The position numbers and the translations under genes were made by a program. A stretch of 64,000 nucleotides of DNA from Lentzea nigeriaca (GTDB lineage Bacteria > Actinomycetota > Actinomycetes > Mycobacteriales > Pseudonocardiaceae), in NCBI RefSeq assembly GCF_016907955.1, contig NZ_JAFBCX010000001.1, forward strand, positions 1,426,001 through 1,490,000, given 5' to 3'. The notes below the pieces were generated by a model that was given only the letters and a program-made list of their open reading frames with translations, was not told the origin of the DNA and did not search any database. Positions 60,887 through 64,000 of this stretch are shown in pieces (the stretch's first letter is position 1; each line of letters starts with the position of its first letter).

Positions 60887-61118
60887 TCAGGCCACGACGA
60901 CGTCCTCACCCTTGATCTTCGTCTTGATCTGCGGCAACGGCAGATGATCAGGTTGTTGTCGCCTCGCTGCACAGCCAGACCTGGTGCGTGCATTTGGCGT
61001 CGAACGCCGTGCACGTGCCCTTCGCCGGCTGGGCGACGACCACGGACGTCTCGTCGTCGAAGTGCACGACGACACCGCCGTTGAGCGGCACGTCGGTCTT
61101 CTTCGTGAGGCGACGGGC
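60887..61118 (-). pseudogene. Broken Rieske [2Fe-2S] protein gene
   Basis: In one minus-strand frame GARRLTKKTDVPLNGGVVVH, VVVAQPAKGTCTAFDAKCTH and a premature stop after CTHQVWLCSEATT are seen: the N-terminal part of a small Rieske protein with its first Cys-His motif. In another frame the end reads PLPQIKTKIKGEDVVVA, the usual Rieske C-terminus. The second C-x2-H iron-binding motif between them is deleted. The protein cannot bind a cluster, so the gene is dead. The remaining 60823-61260 space holds only the start region of the DUF6292 gene. Confidence 0.7.
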
Positions 61119-61260
61119 ACCGGACAAAACCGGAAATTTCGACGCGTGAACGGCAGGTCTGGATCGGAACAGTGGGTGGAATCGCCCCTAACGGGGTAAA
61201 CGGCCGATACGTCAAGCAGTCGGCGCTGTTGCACCGTTGGGGCGAAAGGGCGGCGACGTG

Positions 61261-61611
61261 ATGATGACCGCGGTACGGGAGTACGCACTCCGGGTGTCTG
61301 CGGAACTCGGCTTGAGCGGCGAGTCGTCGTGCGTGGACGGAGAGCGGCCGCTGCGGCTCTACGTCGCGGTGGACGGCCAGTTGCCAGGGCATCCCGGTCA
61401 CGATGTGGCGCTGCTCTGGACGGACGGCCACGGCTGGGAGATCGCGGTGGAGGAACCCGGCGGTGCCGAGCTGACCGTCGTGGCCAGGTTGCGCGGAGCC
61501 GTCGAGCCGCCGCCGCGCACGGTCGCGCGGTGGGCGGGGAAGCTGCTGTCAGGTCAGTGGCCGGTCCCCGGTGAACGGAAGGACCGGCCACTGCTGAAAC
61601 AAGCGGGCTAA
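61261..61611 (+). CDS. DUF6292-family protein
   Basis: 116 residues from ATG 61261 (GTG 61258 and ATG 61264 are alternatives). It matches the Pseudonocardiales DUF6292 pattern: LYVAVDGQLPGHPGHDVALL, WTDGHGWEIAVEEPGG, VVARLRGAVEPPPRTVARWA. No membrane segment or signal. Function unknown; the family is nearly confined to this group of actinomycetes, which supports the taxonomic guess. It converges on the MmpL gene with a four-base overlap. Confidence 0.85.
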   Translation: MMTAVREYALRVSAELGLSGESSCVDGERPLRLYVAVDGQLPGHPGHDVALLWTDGHGWEIAVEEPGGAELTVVARLRGAVEPPPRTVARWAGKLLSGQWPVPGERKDRPLLKQAG

Positions 61612-63767
61612 CCGACGGAGACCGGTTCCGGCTTCTTCTTCTCCTGCGGCAGCTCGTCGAGTGCGGTGCCCTCGACGTCGAGCTCCGGCAGCCAGCGCAG
61701 CCACTTCGGCAGCCACCAGGCGCGCTCGCCGATCAGTGCCAGCGCGGCGGGCACGAGCACCATGCGGACCACGAACGCGTCCACGAAGATGCCGGCGGCC
61801 AGGGCGAAGGCGATCGACTTCACCGTCGCCTCGCCCGCGGGGACGAAGCCCGCGAACACCGAGAACATGATCAGCGCGGCGGCCACCACGACCGGGGCCG
61901 CCTGGCGGAAGCCCGTGGTGATGGCCTCGATCGGCTTGGCGCCGCGGTGGTGCGCCTCGTGCATCCGGGACACCAGGAAGATCTGGTAGTCCATGGCCAG
62001 GCCGAACAGGATGCCGATCACGAGGATCGGCGTGAGGCTGATCAGCGGGCCGGTGCTGTCGAGGTTCACCGCGTCGGCGAGCCAGCCCCACTGGAACACC
62101 GCCACGGTGGCACCGAGCGACGCGCCGATGGTCAGCAGGAAGCCGAGCACGCCCACGAGCGGCACGAGCAGCGAGCGGAACACCAGGACCAGCAGGACGA
62201 GCGCCAGGCCCACGACGACGGCCAGGTAGATCGGCAGCGCGCGGTCCAGCGACGTGGCCACGTCGACGCTCACCGCGGTGGCACCGGTGACGTAGGCCCT
62301 GCCGCCCTCCACTGTGGACAGCTCGGCTCGCAGGTCGCCGACGAGCTGTTCGGTGGCGGTGCTGTCCGGGCCGGACTTCGGGATCACGGTGACCAGCGCG
62401 GCGGACCCGTCCGGGCTCGGTTGCGCGGGCGTCACCAGGGCGACGTCGGACATCTTCGCGATCGGCTCCGCGGCCTTGGTGGCGGTCGCGGCGGCGCCGT
62501 TGCCCTCGACGAGCACGATGATCGGGCCGTTGAAGCCCTCGCCGAAGCCCTCCGCGAGGATCCGGTCGGCGCGCTCCTGAGTGGAGCCCGCCGGCGGCTT
62601 CTGGATCAGCGTGGTGTCCATGGAGGCCACCGGGATCGCGACGATGCCGAGCGCCACGATCGAGAGCAGCAGCGCGACGACGCGGTTGCGCGTGACGACA
62701 CCCGCCCAGCCGCGGATGACGCCGCGGTCGGTGGGTTCGGGGGCGGCGGCGGACCGTTCCTTGCGGGTGAGCACGCGGCGGCCGAGCATGCCCAGCACGG
62801 CGGGCACCAGCGTGACGGCGATCAGCACCGCGACGACGATGGTGGCGGCGGCCGCGACACCCATCTGAGTGAGGAACGGGATGCCCGCGATCGCGAGGCC
62901 CACCAACGCGATGACGACGGTGAGACCGGCGGTGACGACGGCGGAACCGGCGGTGCCGACCGCGGTCGCGACGGCGTGGCCCACGTCGGAGCCGCGGCGC
63001 AGCTCCTGGCGGTAGCGGTTGATGATGAACAACGCGTAGTCGATGCCGACCGCGAGGCCCAGCATCGAGGCGAGGATGGGCGTGGTCGACTGCAGGTCCA
63101 TGAACCCGGTCGCGATGGTGATGCCGAGCGCGCCGATGCCGACACCGATCGCGGCGGTCAGCAGGTTCATGCCCGCGGTGACGAGCGAGCCGTAGGTCAG
63201 GGCGAGCACGACGAGCGCCAGCACGACGCCGATGGCCTCGGTCGGGCCGCCGACGTGCGGGGTCTCCTGCATCGCGGTGCCGGTGACCTCGACGGTCAGC
63301 CCGGCGGCCCGTGCCTTGTCGACGGCCTTGAGCAGCTCGGACCGCTGCTCTGCGGTGACCTCGCCGGGCTTCACGTCGTAGGTGACGGTGCTGTAGCCGA
63401 CGTTGACGTCGCGGTTCACACTCGGGGCCGCCGGGTCGAGCGGGTTGGTCGCCGAACGGACGCCCTTGAGCGCGGCCTCGTCGGCCGCCAGCTCGCTGAT
63501 CGCCTTGACGTGCTGCGGCAGCTTCTGGCCCTCTGGCGCCTTCAGGACGACACGAGCGGACGCCGTCTGGCCAGAGCCGAACTTCTGCTGGATGCGCTCG
63601 AGCGCGGTCGTCGACTCCTGGCCGGGGATGGACATCGAGTTGGACGTCTCACCGCCGAGCGTGAACGCGCCGGCACCGGCGCCGATCAGCACGAGCAGCC
63701 AGATCAGGACGACCGGGAGCCGGCGCCGGTGGGCACCCATTCCCAGTCTGTAGAGCAGTTTCGCCAT
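61608..63767 (-). CDS. MmpL-family RND transporter
   Basis: 719 residues from ATG 63767 (MAKLLYRLGMGAHRRRLPVV). Twelve membrane helices in two halves with large extracytoplasmic loops: the first loop reads LGGETSNSMSIPGQESTTAL and carries the RND-type PQHVKAISELAADEAAL. The cytoplasmic SDVGHAVATAVGTAGSAVVT stretch and DYQIFLVSRMHEAHHRGAKP motif are typical of MMPL domains. It is predicted to export a lipid or small molecule using the proton gradient. The lipid is unknown. A small gene (63773-64000) lies five bases upstream, so it is the second gene of an operon. Confidence 0.92.
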   Translation of the reverse strand: MAKLLYRLGMGAHRRRLPVVLIWLLVLIGAGAGAFTLGGETSNSMSIPGQESTTALERIQQKFGSGQTASARVVLKAPEGQKLPQHVKAISELAADEAALKGVRSATNPLDPAAPSVNRDVNVGYSTVTYDVKPGEVTAEQRSELLKAVDKARAAGLTVEVTGTAMQETPHVGGPTEAIGVVLALVVLALTYGSLVTAGMNLLTAAIGVGIGALGITIATGFMDLQSTTPILASMLGLAVGIDYALFIINRYRQELRRGSDVGHAVATAVGTAGSAVVTAGLTVVIALVGLAIAGIPFLTQMGVAAAATIVVAVLIAVTLVPAVLGMLGRRVLTRKERSAAAPEPTDRGVIRGWAGVVTRNRVVALLLSIVALGIVAIPVASMDTTLIQKPPAGSTQERADRILAEGFGEGFNGPIIVLVEGNGAAATATKAAEPIAKMSDVALVTPAQPSPDGSAALVTVIPKSGPDSTATEQLVGDLRAELSTVEGGRAYVTGATAVSVDVATSLDRALPIYLAVVVGLALVLLVLVFRSLLVPLVGVLGFLLTIGASLGATVAVFQWGWLADAVNLDSTGPLISLTPILVIGILFGLAMDYQIFLVSRMHEAHHRGAKPIEAITTGFRQAAPVVVAAALIMFSVFAGFVPAGEATVKSIAFALAAGIFVDAFVVRMVLVPAALALIGERAWWLPKWLRWLPELDVEGTALDELPQEKKKPEPVSVG

Positions 63768-63772
63768 GATGA

Positions 63773-64000
63773 TCAGGCCTCCCGGTGCCCGAGTGCGTCG
63801 TAACAGGTAGCGAGGATCAAGGGACGCCACGTGGTCTTGTCACCCTCCTGGTTGGCCAGGAGCGTGAGCACGGCCATGGCGGTGAGTGCGCCGACGATCC
63901 GGATCGCGCGTGGCAGCTCGCGCTCGGGGTCGATGACGAACATCTCGTTGAGCAGCAGTTCGTCCTGCGCCTGCTGAGAGTCCTCACCCGGCGCGGTCAT
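63773..64000 (-). CDS. Small membrane-associated protein upstream of mmpL
   Basis: 75 residues visible, starting at ATG 64000 on the last base of the window, so the true start may lie further on. MTAPGEDSQQAQDELLLNEM is followed by a hydrophobic stretch (IRIVGALTAMAVLTLLANQ) and a basic end (KTTWRPLILATCYDALGHRE). I do not recognise a family. Its stop is five bases before the mmpL start, implying joint expression. Confidence 0.6.
   Translation of the reverse strand: MTAPGEDSQQAQDELLLNEMFVIDPERELPRAIRIVGALTAMAVLTLLANQEGDKTTWRPLILATCYDALGHREA

Overview
The window is high-GC DNA (about 70 percent) with dense genes, GTG and TTG starts, overlapping start and stop codons, and several apparently leaderless promoters. 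The gene families point to a filamentous actinobacterium of the Pseudonocardiales (Lentzea/Saccharothrix-like): an XRE/DUF5753 regulator paired with DUF397, DUF6292, EACC1, a class F sortase with a DUF4397 partner, DasR-type boxes, separate but overlapping lnt and ppm1, and a single-chain acyl-CoA carboxylase. The species is inferred, not proven. Most of the window is ordinary chromosome made of short operons with their own regulators. There is no large biosynthetic cluster, prophage or CRISPR array.

Layout. 1-9.3 kb: UvrA-like ATPase (cut by the left edge), GNAT and EF-hand genes, a large surface protein, DUF4239, a broken gene interrupted by a palindromic repeat, the XRE/DUF397 pair, PspC, and a TetR/acyl-CoA ligase unit. 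9.3-14.3 kb: lnt-ppm1 (lipoprotein acylation and mannosyl donor), an aldo/keto reductase, and a CarH/LitR-like B12-binding MerR regulator driving a two-gene unit with tspO from a promoter whose spacer holds its operator. 14.3-18.4 kb: ABM protein, large LuxR ATPase, an unusual tRNA-Tyr-like gene, LysM protein and an MFS remnant. 18.7-24.1 kb: the 1821-residue biotin carboxylase/BCCP/carboxyltransferase. 24.2-31 kb: nucleotidase, chitinase with ricin domain and DasR box, SDR, membrane Ser/Thr kinase divergent from an RHH-Clp_N protein, WYL regulator. 31-41 kb: VOC, SLOG, flavoenzyme, LuxR/cupin, phosphatase, MOSC, a MerR/aldo-keto reductase pair, and PhoD coupled to a secreted protein. 41-46 kb: MarR and TetR regulators with clear palindromic operators, tandem duplicate SDRs, an EACC1 gene followed by decayed caspase-like and PIN-like fragments, and a second DasR-linked chitinase. 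46-56.5 kb: pentapeptide protein, secreted hydrolase, ADC and DUF2199 proteins, an ExaC-type aldehyde dehydrogenase with DUF779 partner and GAF activator, PfkB kinase, and the sortase F unit. 56.6-64 kb: secreted beta-helix protein, an IS remnant, a second palindromic repeat, an IlvD/Edd dehydratase, a broken Rieske gene, DUF6292 and an MmpL transporter.

The best candidates for follow-up are the EACC1 locus with its decayed effector genes, the operator-in-spacer B12/MerR-tspO unit, the RHH-Clp_N protein with an operator in its own promoter, the MITE-like palindromic repeat present twice, the odd tRNA, and the sortase F system with noncanonical TG-type tail signals. Five other genes are visibly broken (MFS, Rieske, transposase, caspase-like, PIN-like), so the strain carries a fair load of decaying genes.
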